DNA from: an uncultured Alphaproteobacteria bacterium
GTDB taxonomy: Bacteria; Pseudomonadota; Alphaproteobacteria; CAAHEQ01; UBA3637
Length of the DNA stretch: 12,209 bases
Assembly (NCBI GenBank): GCA_944391545.1
Contig: CALXTZ010000038.1
Span: 1 to 12,209 of the forward strand
Direction of reading: 5' to 3'
Shown here: positions 5,800-12,188 of the stretch, one piece after another
Layout of the letters: every line of letters starts with the position of its first letter
Position numbering within the stretch: position 1 is the first letter of the stretch
Program-made: the position numbers and the translations under genes
The notes under the pieces: generated by a model
What the model was told of the DNA's origin: nothing
Database searches by the model: none
Seen by the model: only the letters and a program-made list of their open reading frames with translations

Positions 5800-6822
5800 A
5801 TGGCGGCCGTTACGGTTTACGACCACATCCGGCAAAATAACATTAAAACGATCTTGTTGGCGTTGTTGTTTCCGGTTGTTCTGACGATTTTAATCGGCAT
5901 CGCGTGTTTGGCGGCGGTGGCGATGGTTCAGGATAAAGAATTTTTATTAAACGGGATTTATTTATTGTTGCGTTGGTTTCCGTCGTTGGAAGCAAGTATA
6001 ACGCCTGACAATGCGACGTTTTTTGCGGCGATGGGTTATTTAACATATGCGATTGTGCCGATTTTTGTCGTTGCCGGTTTATGGATGATTGTGTCTTTGG
6101 CAACGGGAGATAAGATGATGCTGGGGTTTGCGGGCGCTGAACCGTTAGAAAAATCCGACAATCCGACGGTTTATCGGTTGGTGGAGAACGTTGCTATTGC
6201 GGCCGGACTACCGATGCCTAAAGTGTACGTGATTGATGATGAGTCCTTGAATGCGTTTGCGACCGGGTACAGCCCGAAATCAGCAACAATTGCATTGACA
6301 ACCGGAATCATTCAAAAATTGGAACCGATCGAATTGGAAGGCGTTATCGCGCATGAAATGGCGCATATCGGGAATCGGGACATTCGGCTGAATATGTTGA
6401 TTATTACGGGGCTGGGGATTTTTGCTTTTGCCGCGGATTTCATTCGGTTGAATTGGGCGTTTCGGTCGTCGAAAAATGATAAAAACGGGTTACAGGTTTT
6501 GTTGTTTTTCATCATCATCGCGTTATTGATTTTTAATTTTATTTTTGCGCCGTTGATTCACATGGCGATTTCCAGAACCCGAGAATACGCTGCTGATGCG
6601 ACGGGGGCTTTGATAACGCGCAATCCGCAGGCGTTGGCAAGGGCTTTACGGAAAATTCAAACGGATGCCCGCGTGGAAGTGTTGGATAAACAACCGACAA
6701 TGGCAACAGCATGTATAGCGGATCCGACGGCGAAGAAACATGAAATAGCGGCTTTATCGGATTTGTCATCGACGCACCCGCCGATTGAAGATCGCATTCG
6801 ACGCTTGCAAGCGATGGGTTAA
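5800..6822 (+). CDS. M48 family membrane zinc metalloprotease (HtpX-like)
   Basis: A 340-residue integral membrane protease. Hydrophobic segments are at about 17-42, 80-101, 198-214 and 232-254. The zinc site HEMAH is at 185-189 (His185, Glu186, His189), and the third ligand is Glu262 in SRTREYAADA. The ending SSTHPPIEDRIRRL is typical of HtpX-like enzymes. Such proteases degrade damaged or misfolded membrane proteins with the active site facing the cytoplasm. The protein is longer than E. coli HtpX (about 290) because of an N-terminal part with two helices separated by a loop of about 40 residues, as in the LemA-linked M48 subgroup, so the name htpX is not assigned. A GAGG site 5 bases before the ATG and the 12-base gap to lemA show co-transcription. 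No clear plus-strand terminator follows. Confidence 0.93.
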   Translation: MAAVTVYDHIRQNNIKTILLALLFPVVLTILIGIACLAAVAMVQDKEFLLNGIYLLLRWFPSLEASITPDNATFFAAMGYLTYAIVPIFVVAGLWMIVSLATGDKMMLGFAGAEPLEKSDNPTVYRLVENVAIAAGLPMPKVYVIDDESLNAFATGYSPKSATIALTTGIIQKLEPIELEGVIAHEMAHIGNRDIRLNMLIITGLGIFAFAADFIRLNWAFRSSKNDKNGLQVLLFFIIIALLIFNFIFAPLIHMAISRTREYAADATGALITRNPQALARALRKIQTDARVEVLDKQPTMATACIADPTAKKHEIAALSDLSSTHPPIEDRIRRLQAMG

Positions 6823-6877
6823 CCGGAAAAAGTTTCGCCATCTTGCCTGAAAATGGCATCGCACACAGATAAGCGCT

Positions 6878-6907
6878 CTTGCGACAAATGAACCCGCGTC
6901 GAAAGGG
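6878..6907. repeat. Dispersed repeat, copy 1
   Basis: CTTGCGACAAATGAACCC (6878-6895), a 4-base spacer and CGAAAGGG (6900-6907). The same blocks, with one base different (C/T) and the same 4-base spacing, recur at 12141-12170: 25 of 30 positions are identical and all but one of the differences fall in the spacer. It lies in the gap between the protease and hinT, which converge. Confidence 0.75.
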
Positions 6908-6977
6908 AAGGGTGAAAATACAAAGGTGCAGATAATTTGGGTATGTATCAGATTCCTATCGTCCTCTCCAACTTCTT

Positions 6978-7008
6978 AAAAAAAAGGGGCTGTCGAAACA
7001 ACCCCTTT
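6978..7008 (-). terminator. hinT terminator
   Basis: On the minus strand AAAGGGG, a mismatch, TGT, a TTCG loop and their complements form a hairpin (7008-6983), followed by a run of eight T (6985-6978, partly in the stem). It ends the hinT transcript 28 bases past the stop codon. On the plus strand the T run is interrupted (TTTCTTTC), so it may work weakly for the protease operon too. Confidence 0.88.
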
Positions 7009-7036
7009 CTTTCTCCAACAAAAACGCGCCTTTGTT

Positions 7037-7378
7037 TTAAGCTTCTTTATTCGACAGAATATGAAAATGCAGATGAGGTACTTCCTGGCCTGCGCCCGCA
7101 CCCACATTAACGACCACACGATATCCGGCTTTGACGACATCCAGCTGTGCCGCGACTTTTGTTACGTCCTGCATCACATGATACACTTCATCCGCATCTG
7201 CTTTTTGCATAAAATCATTCAAATCCGTATACGCTTTTTTCGGAACGACCAACACATGTGTCGGCGCTTTGGGGCGAATATCGTAAAAAGCCACCACATA
7301 AGCGTCTTCATAAATAAAATCGGACGGAATTTCGCCGCGTAGAATTTTTGCAAATACATTATCAGAATCGTATGCCAT
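7037..7378 (-). CDS. hinT: HinT-type histidine triad nucleotide-binding protein
   Basis: A 113-residue purine nucleoside phosphoramidase of the HinT branch. The histidine triad HLHFHIL is complete (His102, His104, His106) and preceded by GAGAGQEVPH; the N-terminus has VFAKILRGEIPSDFIYED and the middle HVLVVPKKAYTDLNDF, all standard for the family. Length is normal. HinT proteins act as cytoplasmic dimers that hydrolyse AMP-lysine and similar phosphoramidates, including stray aminoacyl-adenylate products. AAGGAGG lies 5 bases before the ATG. The gene is monocistronic: it has its own promoter, divergent from ndk, and a strong terminator. Confidence 0.95.
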   Translation of the reverse strand: MAYDSDNVFAKILRGEIPSDFIYEDAYVVAFYDIRPKAPTHVLVVPKKAYTDLNDFMQKADADEVYHVMQDVTKVAAQLDVVKAGYRVVVNVGAGAGQEVPHLHFHILSNKEA

Positions 7379-7404
7379 TTATACCTCCTTGATTGAATGT
7401 TTTT

Positions 7405-7433
7405 GTTATAACGCCTTTTTTATTGCACTTCAA
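7405..7433 (-). promoter_or_regulatory. hinT promoter
   Basis: On the minus strand TTGAAG (7433-7428), 17 bases, TATAAC (7410-7405). Its -35 box touches the -35 box of the ndk promoter at 7428, so the two polymerases cannot bind fully at the same time. Confidence 0.7.
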
Positions 7434-7451
7434 CCGAAAAACAGGTATAAA
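7423..7451 (+). promoter_or_regulatory. Promoter of the ndk operon
   Basis: TTGCAC (7423-7428), 17 bases, TATAAA (7446-7451), 32 bases before the ndk ATG, with a ribosome site AAAGGAG at 7471-7477. Confidence 0.75.
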
Positions 7452-7483
7452 AAAAGAAAATATTAACTTTAAAGGAGAATAAA

Positions 7484-7906
7484 ATGGCGATTGAAAGAAC
7501 TTTTTCGATTATTAAACCGGATGCTACAGCCCGCAATCTGACCGGCGCGATTAATGCGCGTTTGGAACAAGCCGGCTTACGGATTATTGCACAAAAACGC
7601 ATTCACATGACGCCGGCACAGGCGAAACACTTTTATGCCGTTCACGCGGACAAGCCGTTTTATAACGATTTAGTGGATTTTATGTGTTCCGGCCCGGTTG
7701 TGGTACAGGTTTTGGAAGGCGAAAATGCGATTGCCAAAAACCGCGAAGTCATGGGAGCGACGAATCCGGAAAATGCTTTGCCCGGCACGATTCGCAAAGA
7801 TTTCGGCATCGCGCTTTCCAAAAACAGCATTCACGGATCTGATGCGCCGGAAACGGCTGCGGCGGAGATTGCTTATTTCTTCAGCGGGAGCGAAATCGTC
7901 GGGTAA
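7484..7906 (+). CDS. ndk: Nucleoside diphosphate kinase
   Basis: Transfers the gamma phosphate of ATP to nucleoside diphosphates through a phospho-histidine, supplying the (d)NTP pool. The 140-residue product is full length: it starts MAIERTFSIIKPDA with the ATP-binding Lys11, has GATNPENALPGTIRKDFG (91-108) and the active site NSIHGSDAPE with His117. Nothing unusual is seen in the catalytic parts. It is the first gene of a four-gene operon; its stop codon is followed after one base by the ATG of the DUF2066 gene. Confidence 0.98.
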   Translation: MAIERTFSIIKPDATARNLTGAINARLEQAGLRIIAQKRIHMTPAQAKHFYAVHADKPFYNDLVDFMCSGPVVVQVLEGENAIAKNREVMGATNPENALPGTIRKDFGIALSKNSIHGSDAPETAAAEIAYFFSGSEIVG

Positions 7907-7907
7907 A

Positions 7908-9236
7908 ATGAAAGCTTTCGGTTTTTTCTTGGGACTTTGTTTATGGGTGTGTCCGGTTTCGGCCAATATGTATTTGGTCCGAGACATTCCCGTGGACGTA
8001 ACGGATGAAAATGCGACCATCGCCCGAGAAAAAGCCATCACAGGCGCGCAAGAACGCGGATTTTACCAATTGTTGGAGCGTTTAACGTTGCCGTCGGATA
8101 TGAAAGATCTGCCGGTATTGACGACTGAAGACATGTTGAATTTGGTTCAAGATTACTCTGTTGCCAATGAAAAAACATCCTCTGTGCGGTACATTGCCGA
8201 TGTCAGCGTTCAATTCAATCCCGAAGCGATACAGACTTTTTTCCAAGAATACCATGTGCCGTATATCACGTCGGCGGCGGATAAAAGTTTGATTTTCCCG
8301 GTTTATCGACCGGACGCGTCATCGGATGTACAATTATGGCAGGAAGACAATCCCTGGTTGCAAGTTTGGCAAAACGAAGTATTCAACAGTGATTTAGTGC
8401 CGCTGGTCGTGCCGATCGGCGATTTAACGGACAGAGCAGTTATTTCCGAAGACTCTTTGTCGGATGAAATGAATTTAGACATGACGCCGCTGTATCGTCG
8501 GTATCAGGCCTTAAGCGCGCTGATGGTCGAGGCAGCGGTCAACAAGGATTTGCATCAAGTTAAAATCACCATTCGGCCGTTTCAAAATGAACGGTCTTAT
8601 GTCGGTGTCATCAGCTTTTTCGAACCGCTGGATGCCCCGCTCAAAACCGTTTTAAAGCGCGCCGGTCATCGGGTCATTCCGATGTTGGAAAAAAAGTGGC
8701 GGGAACAAAATGCGGTTCGGTTTGACAATCCGTCGTCTTTGGTGACGATTGTGCCGATTCAAAATCTGGCCGAATGGATTCAAATTCGGGAACGTTTGGA
8801 CCAGATAAAACTGATCAAACAATATGTTGTCAAAGCGGTGCGCAAAGATCAAGCCCAAATCGAAATCTTTTTTGCCGGTGATTTAGGGCCGTTTTTAAAA
8901 ACCGTTCAACGGGAAGGCCTCTTTTTATCACCGGCTTCGGGTGATTTATGGCAACTGCGTGATTTAAAAGACGTGCCGGCTGAAGAAATGAATGCTTTCC
9001 GCCTGCCGAATACGTCGCGCGCGCTTGAAACCGAAAACCTGCCGGATCCGACACCGGCGCAAGGCGCCGGCGAAGCCGATGTCGTTTGGGATGATATACC
9101 GAACGTTCAGCCGACCGAACCGGTTACTATTCCGGTCATGCGCATGGATTCGTATCAAGTCATTCCTTCGATTACGCAACCGGAAAGCGCCGAATTATTC
9201 TCATCGCCTGCTTCAATGAACGGAGAAACACCATGA
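7908..9236 (+). CDS. DUF2066 exported protein
   Basis: A 442-residue protein with a signal peptide (residues 1-19, MKAFGFFLGLCLWVCPVSA) and a mature part that fits the DUF2066 family of proteobacterial envelope proteins: VRDIPVDVTDENATIAREKAITGAQERGFYQLLERLTLP near the start, VNEKTSSVRYIADVSVQF-like segments around residues 90-105, and an acidic, proline-rich tail from about 370 to the end. The function of the family is unknown. The ATG at 7908 is preferred over an in-frame ATG at 7698, which lies inside ndk and would bury the signal peptide. No good ribosome site is near it, so translation probably depends on ribosomes finishing ndk. It overlaps the permease gene by ATGA. The order DUF2066, permease, hdaA recurs in alphaproteobacteria. 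Confidence 0.85.
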   Translation: MKAFGFFLGLCLWVCPVSANMYLVRDIPVDVTDENATIAREKAITGAQERGFYQLLERLTLPSDMKDLPVLTTEDMLNLVQDYSVANEKTSSVRYIADVSVQFNPEAIQTFFQEYHVPYITSAADKSLIFPVYRPDASSDVQLWQEDNPWLQVWQNEVFNSDLVPLVVPIGDLTDRAVISEDSLSDEMNLDMTPLYRRYQALSALMVEAAVNKDLHQVKITIRPFQNERSYVGVISFFEPLDAPLKTVLKRAGHRVIPMLEKKWREQNAVRFDNPSSLVTIVPIQNLAEWIQIRERLDQIKLIKQYVVKAVRKDQAQIEIFFAGDLGPFLKTVQREGLFLSPASGDLWQLRDLKDVPAEEMNAFRLPNTSRALETENLPDPTPAQGAGEADVVWDDIPNVQPTEPVTIPVMRMDSYQVIPSITQPESAELFSSPASMNGETP

Positions 9237-10288
9237 ACAAAAAAATTTATGCTTTTTGGATAACGCTTTTTCTTGTCTTTGCCCTGCTGACGTGGGCATT
9301 AAGCGGTATTTTGCTGCCGTTTGTGTTAAGCTTTATTTTGGCCTATATTTTAAATCCGTTGGTTGTTAAATTGGAAAGCAAAGGCTGTTCGCGGACGGTT
9401 GCATCTGTGTTGGTGATTACCGGATTGATTGTGGCTATTTTGTTGGCTTTTTTGATTGTGATGCCGGTTTTGGAATCTCAAGTTATCGGCTTTATTCAAA
9501 AAATTCCGACTTATGTGGGGGCGCTGTGGGATAAATTGCAACCGCTGTTTGATGCAGTTAAAAACTATGCGTCGGCCGAACAAATTGCGACCGTTAAAGA
9601 AACCATGTCCAACCAATCGATTTCTTTCTTTAACAAAATCGGCGGCATGTTGTTGGACTTGTTCAGCCAAGGCATGGTCTTGTTCAATATCGTAACATTC
9701 ATCATTATCACGCCGGTCATCACGTTTTATTTGCTCAATGACTGGCCGGTCATTGTTGATAAAATCCGCGGGCTGATTCCGCAAAAGAAGCTGCCCTTTT
9801 TCCAAGAACAAATGCAGGAAATTGACACCACTTTATCGGCCTTCGTGCGCGGACAAGCGATGGTGTGTTTATTCCTGGCTTTGTTTTACGGCATCGGGTT
9901 AACGATCATCGGGCTGGATTTAGGCTTTGTCGTCGGTTTTATTTCCGGCATTTTATCGTTTATTCCGTATGTCGGATCGTTGAGCGGTTTTTTCATCAGT
10001 TTGCTGTTGGCCTTTACGCAATCGGCCGGCTGGGGCGTTTTCATCGGCATTTTGTTTGTATTCGGCATCGGCCAATTTATCGAAGGATATGTTTTAACGC
10101 CGAAGTTGGTCGGTGACAAAGTCGGTCTTCATCCGGCTTGGGTGATTTTTGCGTTGTTTGCCGGCGGCTATTTGTTCGGCTTTATGGGTGTGTTGTTGGC
10201 CGTGCCGGTGACGGCTGTTTTAGGCGTCATTTTGCGCACGACGATTAAAGCTTACAAAGAAAGCGCATTTTACAAAGGTTCCAAATGA
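9233..10288 (+). CDS. AI-2E/PerM family transporter
   Basis: A 351-residue membrane protein of the AI-2E family transporter (PerM) group, with about eight hydrophobic helices: two at residues 7-45, one at about 57-80, one near 150-168, and a cluster from about 205 to 335. Family landmarks are ILPFVLSFILAYILNPLVVKLE-like sequence near the N-terminus, FVRGQAMVCLFLALFYGIGL (about 203-222), GFISGILSFIPYVGS (about 236-250), GQFIEGYVLTPKLVGDKVGLHPAWVIFALFAGG and LAVPVTAVLGVILR at the end. Members have been linked to quorum-signal export or sodium/proton exchange, and the substrate here cannot be named. It overlaps DUF2066 upstream and hdaA downstream by ATGA, so all are translationally coupled. Confidence 0.92.
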   Translation: MNKKIYAFWITLFLVFALLTWALSGILLPFVLSFILAYILNPLVVKLESKGCSRTVASVLVITGLIVAILLAFLIVMPVLESQVIGFIQKIPTYVGALWDKLQPLFDAVKNYASAEQIATVKETMSNQSISFFNKIGGMLLDLFSQGMVLFNIVTFIIITPVITFYLLNDWPVIVDKIRGLIPQKKLPFFQEQMQEIDTTLSAFVRGQAMVCLFLALFYGIGLTIIGLDLGFVVGFISGILSFIPYVGSLSGFFISLLLAFTQSAGWGVFIGILFVFGIGQFIEGYVLTPKLVGDKVGLHPAWVIFALFAGGYLFGFMGVLLAVPVTAVLGVILRTTIKAYKESAFYKGSK

Positions 10289-10932
10289 CCGTGCAATTGC
10301 CGTTTCATTTGCCGTACGCCGTTCCGAAAACAGTCGATGATTTTTTCGTTTCCGCGTGCAATGAAGAAGCTTTTTCATGGATACAAAAACCGACCTGGCC
10401 TTTTGCGATGGTATTGGTGACCGGCCCGGAAGGATGCGGCAAAACGCACATGGCGCATATTTTTGCCAAAACGGTGTTGAAAGCCAAAGACTTTAAAGAA
10501 GCCGACATTTTGTTGTTGCCGCAACGCGCCGTGATTGAAGATATTGACGAGTGCCGAGATGAACAGGTCTTGTTTCACTTGTTTAATTATGCCAAAGAAA
10601 GCCGTAAACAGATTTTGCTGACAGCGCGGGCAGTGCCGCCTTTTAAGCTGCCGGACTTGAAAACGCGCATGAGCACCGTCCCGGTCATTCCGATTCACGC
10701 GCCGGATGATATGGTGATGATGGCTTTGTTATGCAAAGCTTTTACGGATCGACAAGTCGACGTTGACAGCGATGTGATTACTTATTTAATGACGCATTTG
10801 GATCGGTCTTATCAGGCTGTGCATCAAATCGTGGTGGCCGTCGATACATATGCTTTGTCGAAAAAACGACGCATTACTATTCCTTTGATTAAGGAAGCTG
10901 TGGCGCACATGCAAAATGAAACGCTGCTTTAA
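10285..10932 (+). CDS. hdaA: DnaA-related replication regulator HdaA
   Basis: A 215-residue DnaA-like AAA+ protein without a DNA-binding domain IV, as expected for HdaA/Hda. With the sliding clamp it promotes hydrolysis of ATP bound to DnaA and prevents over-initiation. Residues 4-7 (QLPF) are the N-terminal beta-clamp binding motif. Walker A is GPEGCGKT (47-54), the Walker B-like strand is VIEDIDE (83-89), LLTARAVPP (111-119) covers sensor I, and DLKTRM (124-129) holds the likely arginine finger Arg128. The C-terminal lid helices end at SLKKRR-like basic residues followed by ITIPLIKEAV. Unlike many Hda proteins it keeps a full Walker A. It is the last gene of the ndk operon, overlapping the permease gene by ATGA; no clear terminator follows. 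Confidence 0.9.
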   Translation: MTVQLPFHLPYAVPKTVDDFFVSACNEEAFSWIQKPTWPFAMVLVTGPEGCGKTHMAHIFAKTVLKAKDFKEADILLLPQRAVIEDIDECRDEQVLFHLFNYAKESRKQILLTARAVPPFKLPDLKTRMSTVPVIPIHAPDDMVMMALLCKAFTDRQVDVDSDVITYLMTHLDRSYQAVHQIVVAVDTYALSKKRRITIPLIKEAVAHMQNETLL

Positions 10933-10941
10933 ATAAAAGAG

Positions 10942-10970
10942 TTGACAAAATAAATCAAACGAGGTACCCT
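10942..10970 (+). promoter_or_regulatory. Promoter of the 144-residue gene
   Basis: A perfect TTGACA (10942-10947), 17 bases, TACCCT (10965-10970), 10 bases past the hdaA stop. It separates the next gene from the ndk operon. Confidence 0.65.
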
Positions 10971-11002
10971 CAAACAGATTTAGGTCAAACAGGAGGTTTT
11001 CA

Positions 11003-11437
11003 ATGAGTTCGTTTAATCAAATTCATGTCGTGGATACAGACGCATTCGACCAAGCGTACAATCCAAAGGTTATTCACCAATTTTTGGCGCGCAAATGGAT
11101 GTTTGCGATGGAAAAACAAATACCGGATACGATGCCGGCCGTCGTTCAACGTGAAAGCGATCCCGTTTTTGAACAAACGCTTCAAACAATGAAACAGATT
11201 GTCAGTGAAACGGCTTCATCGGAGAAAATCAATCAAGCCTCTGATATTGACGTGCATTTGGCGGCTTTGTTTATGATAAGACACTGGAAATATCGTCAAA
11301 TGTTTGCTTATGCTATCGGCTGTTCGGATCGGTACCATGATGTCGTCCGTGAAGAATTAGCGCAAACAATTACCAGCCATCACAACGTCGCTGTTGAACA
11401 AAAAATTATTCACGACGCTTTGGTTCGTCAAAAATAA
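11003..11437 (+). CDS. Unrecognised 144-residue cytoplasmic protein
   Basis: I do not recognise a family. The product has no signal peptide or membrane helix. It appears mostly helical and is rich in Gln, Met and His. Residues about 20-40 (NPKVIHQFLARKWMFAMEKQI) and 84-108 (VHLAALFMIRHWKYRQMFAYAIG) look like amphipathic helices, and the tail 112-140 has scattered His residues (His112, His126, His127, His137). AGGAGGT lies about 5 bases before the ATG, and a strong promoter sits just upstream, so the gene is very probably expressed on its own. Codon use resembles the neighbouring genes. The next plus-strand terminator is the hairpin at 11563-11606, leaving a long 3' region with its own folding potential. 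Confidence 0.8.
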   Translation: MSSFNQIHVVDTDAFDQAYNPKVIHQFLARKWMFAMEKQIPDTMPAVVQRESDPVFEQTLQTMKQIVSETASSEKINQASDIDVHLAALFMIRHWKYRQMFAYAIGCSDRYHDVVREELAQTITSHHNVAVEQKIIHDALVRQK

Positions 11438-11469
11438 GACAAAGAAATCGGGACAATACCCTGTTTTTT

Positions 11470-11606
11470 GAATAGGAATAGAGCATGCCGAACAGGCAGT
11501 AAACCCTTTTGAAGGGGGAGGTTTGCGTCTTGTTTAACGCCTGCTTTATGCGCAGTCCTTTCAAAGGCTTGCCCGAATGGGGTTGGGTGCACGGGCAGGC
11601 CTTTTT
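11470..11606 (+). ncRNA. Candidate structured RNA or long 3' UTR
   Basis: After the 144-residue gene the plus strand can fold into an extended, interrupted rod: AGGA (11474-11477) with TCCT (11556-11559), GCAT (11483-11486) with ATGC (11548-11551), CAGGC (11493-11497) with GCCTG (11539-11543), AAACC (11501-11505) with GGTTT (11520-11524). A strong terminator hairpin follows. Rod-like RNAs with internal loops resemble 6S-type RNAs, but I see no diagnostic match, and no clear promoter precedes it. It may instead be the 3' end of the upstream mRNA. Confidence 0.35.
11563..11606 (+). terminator. Strong intrinsic terminator, GCTTGCCCG hairpin 1
   Basis: AAAGGCTTGCCCG (11563-11575) pairs with CGGGCAGGCCTTT (11592-11604), 13 bp with one G-U pair, around a G-rich 16-base loop, and runs into five T (11602-11606) and TTGTTGT. 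It probably ends the transcript of the 144-residue gene. Its arms resemble those of the hairpin at 11890-11930. Confidence 0.88.
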
Positions 11607-11712
11607 GTTGTATTATCCGTGTGAATGGAGCGGAGCGGTTTTTCATTTTATCTTTTTCCCGACGAATGCCCTTAAAAATACGGCGCACACGGGGAGATAA
11701 TATGGCATTATT
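11607..11712. other. Non-coding spacer between hairpins
   Basis: About 100 bases with no supported gene. A TATTAT at 11611-11616 could be a -10 box but the upstream -35 match is poor. There is a short tandem GGAGC GGAGC GG at 11628-11638. A GGGGAG followed by ATG at 11702 looks like a start site, but the frame it opens does not read like a protein. Confidence 0.5.
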
Positions 11713-11753
11713 AAAGGGGCCGCCGGGAAATACGGCGGGCGGCGGCCCCTTTT
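11713..11753. terminator. Very GC-rich hairpin
   Basis: AAAGGGGCCGCC (11713-11724) pairs exactly with GGCGGCCCCTTT (11741-11752). An alternative inner hairpin CCGCCG (11720-11725) with CGGCGG (11733-11738) shares bases with it. The T run is short and mostly in the stem, so it could be a terminator, an RNA-stabilising 3' end or a boundary structure. Confidence 0.6.
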
Positions 11754-11889
11754 CCCTTTCCGTCTTTCTTCACCGCTCCCACTTCCCATTCCACGCCCAA
11801 TCCCCGATGAACGCCTCTTTTTCCCCGACACTTCCGTCTTCTGAAACAAACTTTTGCATCCCCATTCTGTTCCGTTTTCTGTTTCCCTC
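11754..11889. other. Pyrimidine-rich strand between two hairpins
   Basis: Of 136 bases here I count about 32 purines on the plus strand, so roughly three quarters are C or T. It lies exactly between the GC-rich hairpin and the next terminator-like hairpin. No ribosome site plus credible protein is seen on either strand. Confidence 0.6.
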
Positions 11890-11931
11890 AAACGCTTGCC
11901 CGCCGCCCGAAGAAATTCGGGCAAGCGTTTT
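11890..11931 (+). terminator. Terminator-like hairpin, GCTTGCCCG hairpin 2
   Basis: AAACGCTTGCCCG (11890-11902) pairs exactly with CGGGCAAGCGTTT (11918-11930), followed by T, CC, TTTT. A second hairpin, CCCGAA (11906-11911), GAAA loop, TTCGGG (11916-11921), uses part of the 3' arm and excludes the full stem. On the minus strand the sequence after the stem (GAGGGAAAC) lacks T, so the terminator would work on the plus strand. Confidence 0.75.
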
Positions 11932-12140
11932 CCTTTTCCCCATCCGAGCTACCCACGCTGCAAAGAATTCCAGGCGTCCTGTTCTACATGCCTGACCGTC
12001 CCCTGTCCTAGCGACATTTCCCCACCGAGGCACATCCCCAGACACCGGGCTGCACCCCTGTTTCGTCTTATTCCAAAGGGAGCCGCCTTTCCCAACGGGC
12101 CGCCCGGCGGAAAATGCGGGTAACGAAGAGACAATTCTCC
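11932..12140. other. Non-coding region without recognised features
   Basis: About 200 bases with no gene that I can support. The minus strand stays open from 12186 to 11770, but only from a TTG start, with no ribosome site and an odd Gly/Arg/Trp-rich composition. GC-rich short inverted segments (for example GGGCCGCCCGGCGG near 12098-12111) suggest structured RNA or repeat-derived DNA. No transposase remnant is recognised. Confidence 0.4.
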
Positions 12141-12170
12141 CTTGCGATAAATGAACCCATTCCGAAAGGG
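12141..12170. repeat. Dispersed repeat, copy 2
   Basis: CTTGCGATAAATGAACCC (12141-12158), a 4-base spacer and CGAAAGGG (12163-12170) match copy 1 at 6878-6907. Here ACCC-A-TT, a CCG loop and AA-A-GGGT can fold as a small hairpin followed by GCTG and eight T (12176-12183), so this copy could also work as a plus-strand terminator. Confidence 0.75.
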
Positions 12171-12188
12171 TGCTGTTTTTTTTCAACA

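Noticed and set aside
7698..7907. Longer start for the DUF2066 protein inside ndk
   Set aside because: The extra 70 residues are ndk read out of frame, Arg-rich, and would hide the signal peptide that begins at 7908.
11702..11995. Plus-strand frame from ATG 11702 with a GGGGAG in front
   Set aside because: It reads straight through two strong hairpins and a pyrimidine-rich stretch, giving a Pro/Phe/Ser-rich string without domain features.
11770..12186. Minus-strand open frame of 138 residues, including a 31-residue tail starting at an ATG at 11865
   Set aside because: The full frame begins only with TTG, has no ribosome site, crosses two hairpins and one repeat, and has an odd Gly/Arg/Trp composition. 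The tail looks more protein-like but I cannot support it as a gene.
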